In this document: positions 1-5,943 of the stretch, piece by piece | Numbering within the stretch: the first letter of the stretch is position 1 | Layout: every line of letters starts with the position of its first letter | Assembly (NCBI GenBank): GCA_023412975.1 | Contig: JAEZRB010000142.1 | Span: 1 to 7,921, forward strand | Source of the DNA: Bacteroidota bacterium | Lineage (GTDB): Bacteria; Bacteroidota; Bacteroidia; Chitinophagales; Chitinophagaceae | Direction: 5' to 3' | Length of the DNA: 7,921 nucleotides | Position numbers and translations under genes: made by a program | Notes under the pieces: model-generated | Told to the model about the DNA's origin: nothing | Database searches by the model: none | The model's input: the letters and a program-made list of their open reading frames with translations, nothing else

Positions 1-704
1 GCACTTAGCTGCACCAGGTTCTCGGGTAATGGCTCGGGATTGTGAGCAAAGCGGCCGGTGATATCTCCATTTAGCAAAATGACATTCTTTACACCCAGTG
101 CTTTGAGTAGGGCCGGTACAAAGGTGGCGCCTGTTGAATTCACGGCGTCCACCACTATTTTCAGATTCTTATTAGCAATGGCTTTGGCATGCACCAGTGG
201 GTAAGCCAGGACTGCATCTATATGTTTTTGGAGATAACTGTCATCCATCTCCAGTTTACCAAGTTTATCAACGGTGCTGAAATTTAAATCGCCCGAACTG
301 GCGAGTTCCAATACCCGGGCACCTACCTCGGCAGAAATGAACTCACCTTCATTATTCAGCAGTTTGAGGGCATTCCATTCGCGGGGGTTGTGGCTGGCGG
401 TAATAATAATTCCAGCACTGGCCTTTTCCATCGGAACGGCCAGTTCGACTGTAGGCGTGGTTGAAAGTCCAAGGTCGACTACATCAATACCGAGACCTGT
501 GAGCGTACTAACCACCAGGTCGCGTACCATGGTTCCACTGATACGGCCATCGCGACCAACCACTACCTTTGGGTTGGGGTCTTTCTCTGCGACGATGCTG
601 CCATACGCGGCGGTGAATTTCACTATATCAAGTGGAGTCAGGTTTTCGCCGGCTTTGCCACCAATTGTACCTCTAATGCCCGAAATGCTCTTAATTAATG
701 CCAC
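1..704 (-). CDS. glmM: Phosphoglucosamine mutase / phosphomannomutase family protein (GlmM-like), N-terminal half, partial
   Basis: This is an alpha-D-phosphohexomutase. In the GlmM role it converts glucosamine-6-phosphate to glucosamine-1-phosphate in the cytoplasm, on the way to UDP-GlcNAc for peptidoglycan and LPS. I translated 234 codons on the minus strand. The opening ALIKSISGIRGT is typical of Bacteroidota GlmM-annotated proteins. A GRDGRISG segment lies at residues 50-57. The phosphoserine loop TASHNP is at 102-107, with Ser104 as the expected catalytic serine. Domain II begins around residue 182 (KIVVDAVNSTGATFVP). The family is about 450-460 residues, so roughly half is missing beyond the left edge, including the sugar-binding and C-terminal phosphate-binding loops. 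The start is GTG at 704..702: an in-frame TAG lies three codons upstream and no ATG lies between. Substrate choice (GlcN, Man or Glc phosphate) cannot be settled without the missing half, so the symbol is tentative. It is transcribed divergently from the methyltransferase at 895. Confidence 0.88.
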   Translation of the reverse strand, partial: MALIKSISGIRGTIGGKAGENLTPLDIVKFTAAYGSIVAEKDPNPKVVVGRDGRISGTMVRDLVVSTLTGLGIDVVDLGLSTTPTVELAVPMEKASAGIIITASHNPREWNALKLLNNEGEFISAEVGARVLELASSGDLNFSTVDKLGKLEMDDSYLQKHIDAVLAYPLVHAKAIANKNLKIVVDAVNSTGATFVPALLKALGVKNVILLNGDITGRFAHNPEPLPENLVQLS

Positions 705-801
705 AACAAACTATTTGAAATGTTTGATTCGCCTGCCTTGCTCCTTACGAGATAACCGGGCCGACAAGATTACTGGTTGTCCTGGGATTGGATATGTGTA
801 G

Positions 802-822
802 ATCTTTCAGGGATAGAAAGAT
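802..822. repeat. 7-bp perfect inverted repeat (hairpin or operator) in the mutase leader
   Basis: ATCTTTC (802-808) and GAAAGAT (816-822) are exact reverse complements separated by a 7-base loop. If the mutase promoter at 835-842 is used, transcription would begin near 828-830, so this hairpin would sit almost at the 5' end of the mutase mRNA. It could stabilise the transcript or be a dimeric regulator site. The stem is AT-rich and short, so chance is possible. Confidence 0.4.
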
Positions 823-834
823 TTCACCGGGCGA

Positions 835-842
835 CAAAAATA
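835..842 (-). promoter_or_regulatory. Candidate -7 promoter box for the mutase gene
   Basis: On the minus strand the bases read TATTTTTG, a full match to the Bacteroidota -7 consensus TAnnTTTG. It lies about 130 bp upstream of the GTG start, in a divergent spacer. No clear TTG-type -33 element is seen at the usual spacing; only TTTA-like sequence is present near 863-866. It implies a 5' leader of about 125 nt that contains the 802-822 inverted repeat. Confidence 0.45.
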
Positions 843-873
843 CGATTTAAGCGGCAGAAAATTAAAGCATCCT

Positions 874-881
874 TACATTTG
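874..881 (+). promoter_or_regulatory. Candidate -7 promoter box for the methyltransferase gene
   Basis: TACATTTG is a full match to the Bacteroidota -7 consensus TAnnTTTG and ends 13 bases before the ATG at 895. Transcription would start around 886-889, giving a very short leader of under 10 nt, in keeping with the absence of a Shine-Dalgarno sequence. No obvious -33 TTG is visible at the expected distance. Confidence 0.5.
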
Positions 882-894
882 TGCAAACGTTTCA

Positions 895-1701
895 ATGAAA
901 CCCCAACCCTGGTACAAAGACTGGTTCAGTTCTCCATTTTATAATAAGCTTTACGCGGAACAGGAGGGCGAACACGCCGAAACCTTTATTGATCAGCTCG
1001 TTCAATACCTGAAGCCTGCAGTCGATAGCTACGCGCTCGATACTGCCTCCGGACAGGGACGGGTTTGCCGAAAACTCTCATCCCTGGGTTTTATGACTAC
1101 TGGTGTTGACAGTACCCCCAGCCAGGTCGAATACGCCAAACAGTATGAATCGCCTCAACTTTCCTTTTTTGAACATGACATGCGATTACCGCTGAACGGG
1201 AATTATTTTCACTACGCGTTCAACCTCTTTAACAGGTTTGGTTATTTCAGGACACGGCGCGAACACGACAACTTTATCAGGACAGCAGCTACCGCCCTAC
1301 GTCCAGGCGGTGTGCTGGTGTTCGACTATTTCAACGCCCATTTTATTGAGGACAAACTCCCGCCCGCTGAAACCAAAAAAGTTGGCGACACGCAATTTGA
1401 TATCCAGCAATGGAATGATGAAACCTATTTTTATAAAAATATAAAGGTCAGCGACCCAACCCTGCCAACACCCGCCATATTTACCGAACGATACTTCAGG
1501 TTTTCACTGGGCGATTTTACCGAAATGCTCGCTTACCAGGGTTTGCAGGTGCAGGAGGTATTTGGCGATTACCATCTCAGCCCCTACGATCTTCAAAAAT
1601 CGCCGCGGTTAATTATTGTAGCCATCAAAACTGATCGTAAACCCACCGACAAGGATAAAAGACTCTATAGCGATGGCCGTCGGACCGACGCCCTAACCTA
1701 A
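895..1701 (+). CDS. Class I SAM-dependent methyltransferase
   Basis: This is a predicted cytoplasmic methyltransferase of 268 residues with a Rossmann-like SAM-binding fold; its substrate is unknown. Motif I is LDTASGQGR (48-56), in the place of the usual LD-x-x-CGxGR, with Ser for the common Cys. The acidic residue ending strand 2 is Asp72 (GVDSTPSQ). An HDMR segment follows at 94-97, then LFNRFGYF at 111-118 and the LRPGG turn at 135-139 that precedes FDYFN. This order matches the Methyltransf_11/25-type small-molecule methyltransferases common in Bacteroidota. The C-terminus after about residue 245 is a hydrophilic Lys/Arg/Asp-rich tail that probably lies outside the fold. The ATG at 895 is the first in frame, close behind a good -7 box, with no Shine-Dalgarno sequence. 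The stop codon lies inside the G-free tract that separates it from the convergent LtaS-like gene. It appears monocistronic. Confidence 0.85.
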   Translation: MKPQPWYKDWFSSPFYNKLYAEQEGEHAETFIDQLVQYLKPAVDSYALDTASGQGRVCRKLSSLGFMTTGVDSTPSQVEYAKQYESPQLSFFEHDMRLPLNGNYFHYAFNLFNRFGYFRTRREHDNFIRTAATALRPGGVLVFDYFNAHFIEDKLPPAETKKVGDTQFDIQQWNDETYFYKNIKVSDPTLPTPAIFTERYFRFSLGDFTEMLAYQGLQVQEVFGDYHLSPYDLQKSPRLIIVAIKTDRKPTDKDKRLYSDGRRTDALT

Positions 1702-1768
1702 ATATCTCTCATCCTCAACCTAAACCTTAACCTTAATCTCAACCTCAACCTCAAAATCTAATCACTCT
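1691..1768 (+). repeat. 78-base G-free tract with degenerate CCTNAA hexamer repeats
   Basis: From 1691 to 1768 the plus strand contains no G at all and 29 C. Its core, 1713-1754, reads as seven consecutive hexamers: CCTCAA, CCTAAA, CCTTAA, CCTTAA, TCTCAA, CCTCAA, CCTCAA. Less regular copies (CCTAA, CCTAAA) lie at 1692-1702 over the methyltransferase stop codon. The tract fills the whole 56-bp gap between two convergent stop codons. A C-rich, G-free, unstructured transcript is what a Rho loading (rut) site looks like, so it may end methyltransferase transcription. The other strand is a series of GG doublets spaced four bases apart. The repeat is read directly from sequence; the terminator role is inference. 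Confidence 0.8.
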
Positions 1769-3731
1769 GGTTATTCATCAACATATACCTGGCCGTTTCA
1801 AAAAAAGCGGAAGTAAACTCGGATAGGCGATTACGTATCGAATCTCGCTGCGTGCGGTTGTAACGGTATGCACTGTCTCTTACTGCAACCATTTTCTCCT
1901 CGGGGAAATTCAGGTTCTTGATATAATAAAAATCATCGGTAACCATTCCGATCTTGCCGGCGGTATTGGTGATAAAAGCATAATTATTCTTTTTCGTGGG
2001 ATCAAGGAGATCACGACCCAGTGTTGTATTAATATAAGGCTGTTGCAGCATCCCGGCAATCGTGGGCAGCACATCGATCTGCGACACTACTTCAGATCGC
2101 TTTTGTGGGGGCAAAATATAGGGTGCATAAAATAACAACGGCACATGTTCGTCGGTGAGTCGCTGGTTGGTCCAGGCAGGTGGATACATTGCTTCCGCGT
2201 TACCAGCCACGCCATGATCCCCTACAAATACAAATATGGTATTGTGGAAATAGTCTTCCCGTTGCGCGGCTTCTATAAATTTCCTGAAACAATAATCAGA
2301 ATAACGGAAAGTGTTGTATTCATCAAGGGATTCAAATCCATATTTGATCAACTCTTCTTCCGGAATAACCGACCGCACAAAATCCGTATCACGAGGGGGG
2401 ATCATATAAGGCCGGTGGTTGTTAGAAGTTTGAATGATGGCAAAAAATGGTTTATTTTTTTCCCGGAAAACCTTGTTGGCTTCCAGGAAAAGATCTTTAT
2501 CACTAATGCCCCACACATTTACCCTGGGTGACTTAAAACTGTTTTCGGTGTGCATCTGCAGGTCGTTGATATTGTGAAGCAGTCCGTCGAAATTGTTAAA
2601 CTCGGGGCTTCCACCCAAAAAATAGTGTTTGTCGTATCCCTCGAAATTATCGATGATCGTATGCTGCTTGATCGCAAGCGGGTTGCGGGTCGAGAATTTA
2701 AACAACTGGGCGTCAGGTATACCCGTGATCAGCGCAAACAGTCCTCTTGCTGTTGAAAAATGCGGCGTAAAACAACGCTCGAAAAATATCCCGTTGCGGC
2801 TCAATGAATCAAAGAAAGGTGTTGTGTTGAGCGGGTTTCCACTCATACTACTTTTATACATGCTGAATGATTCACACATCACCAGCACGATGTTGGGCCG
2901 GCTTTCCAATGCGGCACTTTCTGGCGCGACAGCTCTCCGGTAGGAGAAATTTGATTTGTCGGGCAATTGCATCCATTCAGCCATCAGGGGAAAAGCCTCG
3001 CGTGCTTTTTGTTCGTTGAATTCAGGCTTGCGAAGTTTTAGCGTCGCGAAAAAATTCTGCAATGGGTTTAACGCGAGATATGATTTAAAACTATCTTCAA
3101 AAACAAAACACTGCTTCCAGCTAAGTGGCGTGAGCGCAATACGACCGTACACCAACAGAAAAAGGATGACGGCTGCAAATACGAAATATTTTCTACGATA
3201 AGGAATCTTCAATCCATCAGTGCTGGTGATCACCCGCCAATGACTTTTATGATACATCCAGCGAAAGAACAGGACTGAAACCAGTAGTCCAAGCACCATC
3301 CAAAACAATGGATAGGTCTGCCACATCATCATCAGCGAAATACCCGGGTCTTCCACAAAATTCATGGCCCCCGCATCGAGCCTTGTCTGGTTGTAGGAAA
3401 AGCTGCCAAAATCCGCAGCGAAAAAGAAAAAAACGATAAAGGTTACTACCGCGAGATACCAGGTCCACCATTTCTTGTTGCGCGCCGAGTAAAATGGCGA
3501 CAGTCGTGGGGTCATGCTCATCAATACGATGGGCAATAATATGATTGCGATCCAGCGCAGGTCAAACTGAACGCCCATGAGAAAGGATGGCAGCAGGTCA
3601 TAAAATGAAAATCCTTTGGGCTTAAAGGCAAAATAAGTTGCCAGTCTGAAGAGGGTAAAGATCAGCAGGAAGATCAGGAAGAGATTGATCACCCATAAAA
3701 TCGTCTTTGGTATTTTGTACCTTTTAAGCAT
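1758..3731 (-). CDS. LTA synthase-like sulfatase-family membrane enzyme (phosphoglycerol/phosphoethanolamine transferase type)
   Basis: This is a 657-residue inner-membrane enzyme of the alkaline phosphatase superfamily. The N-terminus carries about five membrane segments (roughly 11-35, 57-75, 88-107, 138-158, 182-200), the LtaS layout. The extracytoplasmic sulfatase domain runs from about 278 to 590. The metal and nucleophile residues of LtaS have clear counterparts: Glu287 in MCESFS, Thr327 in FSTARG as the likely nucleophile, Trp407 in VWGISDKD, His439 in NNHRPY, and Asp505-His506 in GDHG. His529 (DEHVP) is conserved in many relatives. Family members move a glycerophosphate or phosphoethanolamine headgroup from a phospholipid to a glycan or lipid, leaving diacylglycerol. 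Bacteroidota are not known for lipoteichoic acid, so the acceptor here is unknown and plain sulfatase or phosphodiesterase activity is not excluded. The ATG at 3731 directly precedes a basic stretch and the first membrane helix. It is convergent with the methyltransferase and divergent from the PAP2 gene. Confidence 0.88.
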   Translation of the reverse strand: MLKRYKIPKTILWVINLFLIFLLIFTLFRLATYFAFKPKGFSFYDLLPSFLMGVQFDLRWIAIILLPIVLMSMTPRLSPFYSARNKKWWTWYLAVVTFIVFFFFAADFGSFSYNQTRLDAGAMNFVEDPGISLMMMWQTYPLFWMVLGLLVSVLFFRWMYHKSHWRVITSTDGLKIPYRRKYFVFAAVILFLLVYGRIALTPLSWKQCFVFEDSFKSYLALNPLQNFFATLKLRKPEFNEQKAREAFPLMAEWMQLPDKSNFSYRRAVAPESAALESRPNIVLVMCESFSMYKSSMSGNPLNTTPFFDSLSRNGIFFERCFTPHFSTARGLFALITGIPDAQLFKFSTRNPLAIKQHTIIDNFEGYDKHYFLGGSPEFNNFDGLLHNINDLQMHTENSFKSPRVNVWGISDKDLFLEANKVFREKNKPFFAIIQTSNNHRPYMIPPRDTDFVRSVIPEEELIKYGFESLDEYNTFRYSDYCFRKFIEAAQREDYFHNTIFVFVGDHGVAGNAEAMYPPAWTNQRLTDEHVPLLFYAPYILPPQKRSEVVSQIDVLPTIAGMLQQPYINTTLGRDLLDPTKKNNYAFITNTAGKIGMVTDDFYYIKNLNFPEEKMVAVRDSAYRYNRTQRDSIRNRLSEFTSAFFETARYMLMNNQSD

Positions 3732-3741
3732 CTGGCAGGAA

Positions 3742-3772
3742 TAATACTATATCTATTTTGAATGACTGCAAA
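3742..3772 (-). promoter_or_regulatory. Possible promoter of the LtaS-like gene
   Basis: On the minus strand TTTG (3772..3769) is followed, after exactly 19 bases, by TAGTATTA (3749..3742). The first matches the Bacteroidota -33 element. The second matches the -7 element TAnnTTTG at four of six fixed positions. The implied transcript start would be only a few bases before the ATG at 3731, so the mRNA would be almost leaderless. The weak -7 box keeps confidence low. Confidence 0.3.
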
Positions 3773-4421
3773 GCAAATTAATTTTAACGGTATTTTTGCC
3801 AGCATGCCGTTTTACTTTCTGACCATCCTGGAGCAATTGGAAAAACTGGATCAATGGTTATTCATTAAGATCAACAGCGGCCTGGCCAATCCTTTCCTCG
3901 ACAGCCTCATGCCTTTTATGCGTTACCCGCTCAACTGGGCGCCTTTATATTTATTCCTGGCGGTATTCGCGTTGCTGAATTACAAAGGTAAAGGAGCCTG
4001 GTGGATATTATTTTTCGTGGTCACGATCCCGCTCACGGATATGACGGGCAACTATATTTTTAAAAAAGGATTTGAACGCATACGTCCCTGCGGCGACCCT
4101 GATTTCTTTTTCCATGTGCGACTGCTGGCCGACCATTGCTCTACTGGCTTTAGTTTTATTTCCAACCATGCTGCCAATCACTTCGGACTGGCCACATTTT
4201 TCTTTCTCACCACCCGACCACTGCTAAATAAATGGGCATCGATCGCTTTTGTATGGGCTGGCCTCATCGCGCTGGCGCAGGTGTATATTGGTATACATTA
4301 TCCTTCAGATATCCTTGCCGGCGCTTTATTGGGGGTTCTTTTCGGCAGCCTCACCGGCACTTTATTCAATAAGCGACACGGATTCAGTATCTTCGATTCG
4401 AAATCAACTGTTTCTACTTAA
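3762..4421 (+). CDS. PAP2-family phosphatase (membrane lipid-phosphate phosphatase type)
   Basis: This is a 219-residue multi-pass membrane protein of the type 2 phosphatidic acid phosphatase family, which removes phosphate from lipid or isoprenoid phosphates (phosphatidic acid, PGP, undecaprenyl diphosphate). Motif C1 is K-x6-RP at Lys101 to Pro109. C2, usually PSGH, appears as ISNHAAN with His136. C3, usually SR-x5-H-x3-D, appears as AQ-x5-H-x3-D with His179 and Asp183, so the usual arginine is Gln173. The two catalytic histidines and the aspartate are present. About five hydrophobic segments are visible (near 57-73, 78-95, 140-150, 158-176, 184-202). The start is uncertain: ATG 3762 gives an extra 14 residues, while ATG 3804 begins at MPFYFLTILEQLEKLDQWLF, closer to the usual family start. 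Neither has a Shine-Dalgarno sequence. The stop TAA shares its last base with the ATG of the transporter gene (TAATG), so the two are probably translationally coupled. Substrate unknown. Confidence 0.87.
   Translation: MTAKQINFNGIFASMPFYFLTILEQLEKLDQWLFIKINSGLANPFLDSLMPFMRYPLNWAPLYLFLAVFALLNYKGKGAWWILFFVVTIPLTDMTGNYIFKKGFERIRPCGDPDFFFHVRLLADHCSTGFSFISNHAANHFGLATFFFLTTRPLLNKWASIAFVWAGLIALAQVYIGIHYPSDILAGALLGVLFGSLTGTLFNKRHGFSIFDSKSTVST
3791..3798 (+). promoter_or_regulatory. TAnnTTTG box near the PAP2 gene start
   Basis: TATTTTTG fully matches the Bacteroidota -7 consensus. It lies inside the coding region if translation begins at 3762, but just upstream of the alternative ATG at 3804. A transcript started here would begin at about 3803-3806, so the mRNA would be leaderless or slightly too short. 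No -33 TTG is seen at the usual distance. It may be a chance match. Confidence 0.25.
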
Positions 4422-5713
4422 TGGAAATTCTTATACTGGCAGGGCTGATTCTGCTTAATGGTCTATTTTCAATGGCGGAAATTGCGTTGGTATCTGCAAG
4501 AAAATCCAGGTTAGAAGCACAGGCAAATAAAGGTGATAAAAAAGCGGAAGAAGCCCTGAAACTGGCCAATAAACCAGAAACCTTTCTTTCGACAGTTCAA
4601 ATGGGCATTACCGTGATTGGAATCCTGACCGGTATATACTCCGGTGAAAAGATCACCGACAATTTTACTGAATACTTAAATCAATGGCCTGTCCTGGTTC
4701 CTTATAGCAGTGGTATTGCCACAGCGATCGTAGTAATCATCGTCACTTATTTTACCATCATTTTCGGCGAACTGGTTCCTAAACGCATCGGGTTGTCAAG
4801 ACCCGAATACCTTGCAAAAGCTTCAGCCCGGCCTATGCGGGTGGTCAGCCTTATCACACATCCATTCATCTGGCTGCTGAGTAAATCAAGTAATGTGATC
4901 ATAAAGATCTTTGGTTTAAAACCCAAAGACAACCAGGTGACTGAAGAAGAGATCAAAGCGATCATCAGCGAAGGCACCGAACAGGGAACGATTGAAGAAA
5001 CGGAACAGGAGATCATCGAAAGAGTATTTCATCTCAGCGACCGTAATATCACATCACTGATGACCCACCGCAGCGATATCATTTGGTTTGGCCTGAACGA
5101 TACAGAAGAAATGATCAAGGAAAAGATCACTTCCGAACCGCATTCAGTTTACCCTATCTGCGAAAACACGATCGATGACATTAAAGGCGTGGTGGCGATC
5201 AAGGACCTGTATGTTAGTCCCGACAACGTAGAATTTCACAACCTGATGCGCCCCGCGCTGTTTGTACCTGAAAATAATACTGCCTTCCAGGTAATGGAAA
5301 AGTTCAAGGAATCGAAACTGCATTCCTGCTTTATCGTGGATGAATATGGTAGTATCCTGGGTATGATCACGCTCAATGATATTCTCGAAGCGATCATTGG
5401 CGATCTGCCGCAACCCGATATGGAGGACTATACAATTCTTGAAAGAGAAGACGGCAGTTTCCTGGTTGATGCCCAGATCCCTTTTTACGATTTCCTCAGC
5501 CGGTTTGAAAAAGCTGACTGGATGAATGAGGGCGAACAGGAATTTGATACACTTGCCGGTTTCATATTACACCAGTTGGAACGCATTCCCAAAACAGGCG
5601 ACAAACTGGAATGGAAAGGTTTTTCTATTGACATCGTTGATATGGATGGTCACCGCATAGATAAGGTAATGGTAAAGATCAGCAAAGCGCTTAGGGAAGA
5701 AATGGATGAATAA
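4421..5713 (+). CDS. CorB/CNNM-family (HlyC/CorC, hemolysin-family) transporter with CBS pair
   Basis: This is a 430-residue inner-membrane protein of the CNNM/CorB family, linked to Mg2+ (and sometimes Co2+) transport or homeostasis. The DUF21/CNNM membrane domain covers about 1-170. It includes LNGLFSMAEIALVSARKSRL (12-31), FLSTVQMGITVIGILTG (55-71) and the FGELVPKRIGLSRPE segment (115-129). A linker with EEEIKAIISEG (176-185) leads to the CBS pair (about 210-265 and 275-330); the second ends DEYGSILGMITLNDILEAI (307-325). A CorC_HlyC C-terminal domain occupies about 335-422, with FDTLAGFIL and a closing VDMDGHRIDKVMVKI. All expected parts are present at normal length. The CBS pair in relatives binds ATP or other nucleotides and gates transport. 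The ATG overlaps the PAP2 stop by one base, so this is the second gene of a two-gene operon. The older name hemolysin is historical; no toxin role is implied. Confidence 0.9.
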   Translation: MEILILAGLILLNGLFSMAEIALVSARKSRLEAQANKGDKKAEEALKLANKPETFLSTVQMGITVIGILTGIYSGEKITDNFTEYLNQWPVLVPYSSGIATAIVVIIVTYFTIIFGELVPKRIGLSRPEYLAKASARPMRVVSLITHPFIWLLSKSSNVIIKIFGLKPKDNQVTEEEIKAIISEGTEQGTIEETEQEIIERVFHLSDRNITSLMTHRSDIIWFGLNDTEEMIKEKITSEPHSVYPICENTIDDIKGVVAIKDLYVSPDNVEFHNLMRPALFVPENNTAFQVMEKFKESKLHSCFIVDEYGSILGMITLNDILEAIIGDLPQPDMEDYTILEREDGSFLVDAQIPFYDFLSRFEKADWMNEGEQEFDTLAGFILHQLERIPKTGDKLEWKGFSIDIVDMDGHRIDKVMVKISKALREEMDE

Positions 5714-5943
5714 CGGCGATATCATACCCATTTCAGCACAATCTCACTATTTTCAGGAAGGCACTCGTGATGGTTAAGTCGGTTGAATATTGAACCCTAA
5801 CTGCTGCAGCCCGTACCTGACAACCAGGGCAAACCATGCTATCAATTTCCGTCTGAAGAGTTTGAAATAAATTATAATTTAGATAGCTCCTACCCCGTAA
5901 ATCTGAAACGGTCCGCACCATCACAACCATAAAACTTCCTGTT
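5714..5943. other. 230-bp spacer without a convincing gene
   Basis: This gap separates the transporter stop from the propeller-cytochrome start. I see no strong hairpin followed by a T-run, so no intrinsic terminator can be called. A 65-codon minus-strand reading frame (5733-5930) resembles nothing I know. The right half is AT-rich around 5864-5885 and probably carries the promoter of the downstream gene. Confidence 0.6.
5875..5905 (+). promoter_or_regulatory. Possible promoter region for the propeller-cytochrome gene
   Basis: Two imperfect matches to TAnnTTTG lie here, each with five of six fixed bases: TAATTTAG (5875-5882) and TAAATCTG (5898-5905). The second would give a leader of roughly 30 nt before the ATG at 5944, the first about 55 nt. 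Neither has a clear -33 TTG at 19 bases, although a TTTG occurs at 5861-5864. Only one, or neither, may be real. Confidence 0.25.

Noticed and set aside
274..801. 175-codon plus-strand reading frame
   Set aside because: It lies antisense to the mutase, whose minus-strand frame has clear family motifs (TASHNP, GRDGRISG).
1713..1754. Telomere or CRISPR-like interpretation of the hexamer repeat
   Set aside because: The resemblance to telomeric hexamers is superficial: the array is short, degenerate and lies between ordinary genes. There are no spacers as in CRISPR.
2145..3201. Plus-strand reading frames of 68-128 codons
   Set aside because: All lie opposite the continuous, motif-rich LtaS-like coding region and look like no known protein.
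3247..3471. 74-codon minus-strand frame
   Set aside because: It is an alternative frame inside the LtaS-like gene's membrane domain.
1758..3731. Naming the gene ltaS
   Set aside because: Fold and catalytic residues agree, but lipoteichoic acid synthesis is not expected in Bacteroidota, so the symbol would imply a function that is not supported.
4421..5713. Assignment as gliding-motility protein GldE
   Set aside because: GldE is a CNNM/CBS paralogue, but there is no gliding-gene neighbour here and nothing specific to GldE in the sequence; the general family call is safer.
5803..5810. GCTGCAGC palindrome
   Set aside because: An 8-base palindrome with no flanking symmetry is expected by chance and has no T-run to act as a terminator.
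5733..5930. 65-codon minus-strand frame with a CPGC motif
   Set aside because: No recognisable family, no good start context, and it would run through the probable promoter of the next gene. The CPGC alone is not evidence of a redox or zinc protein.
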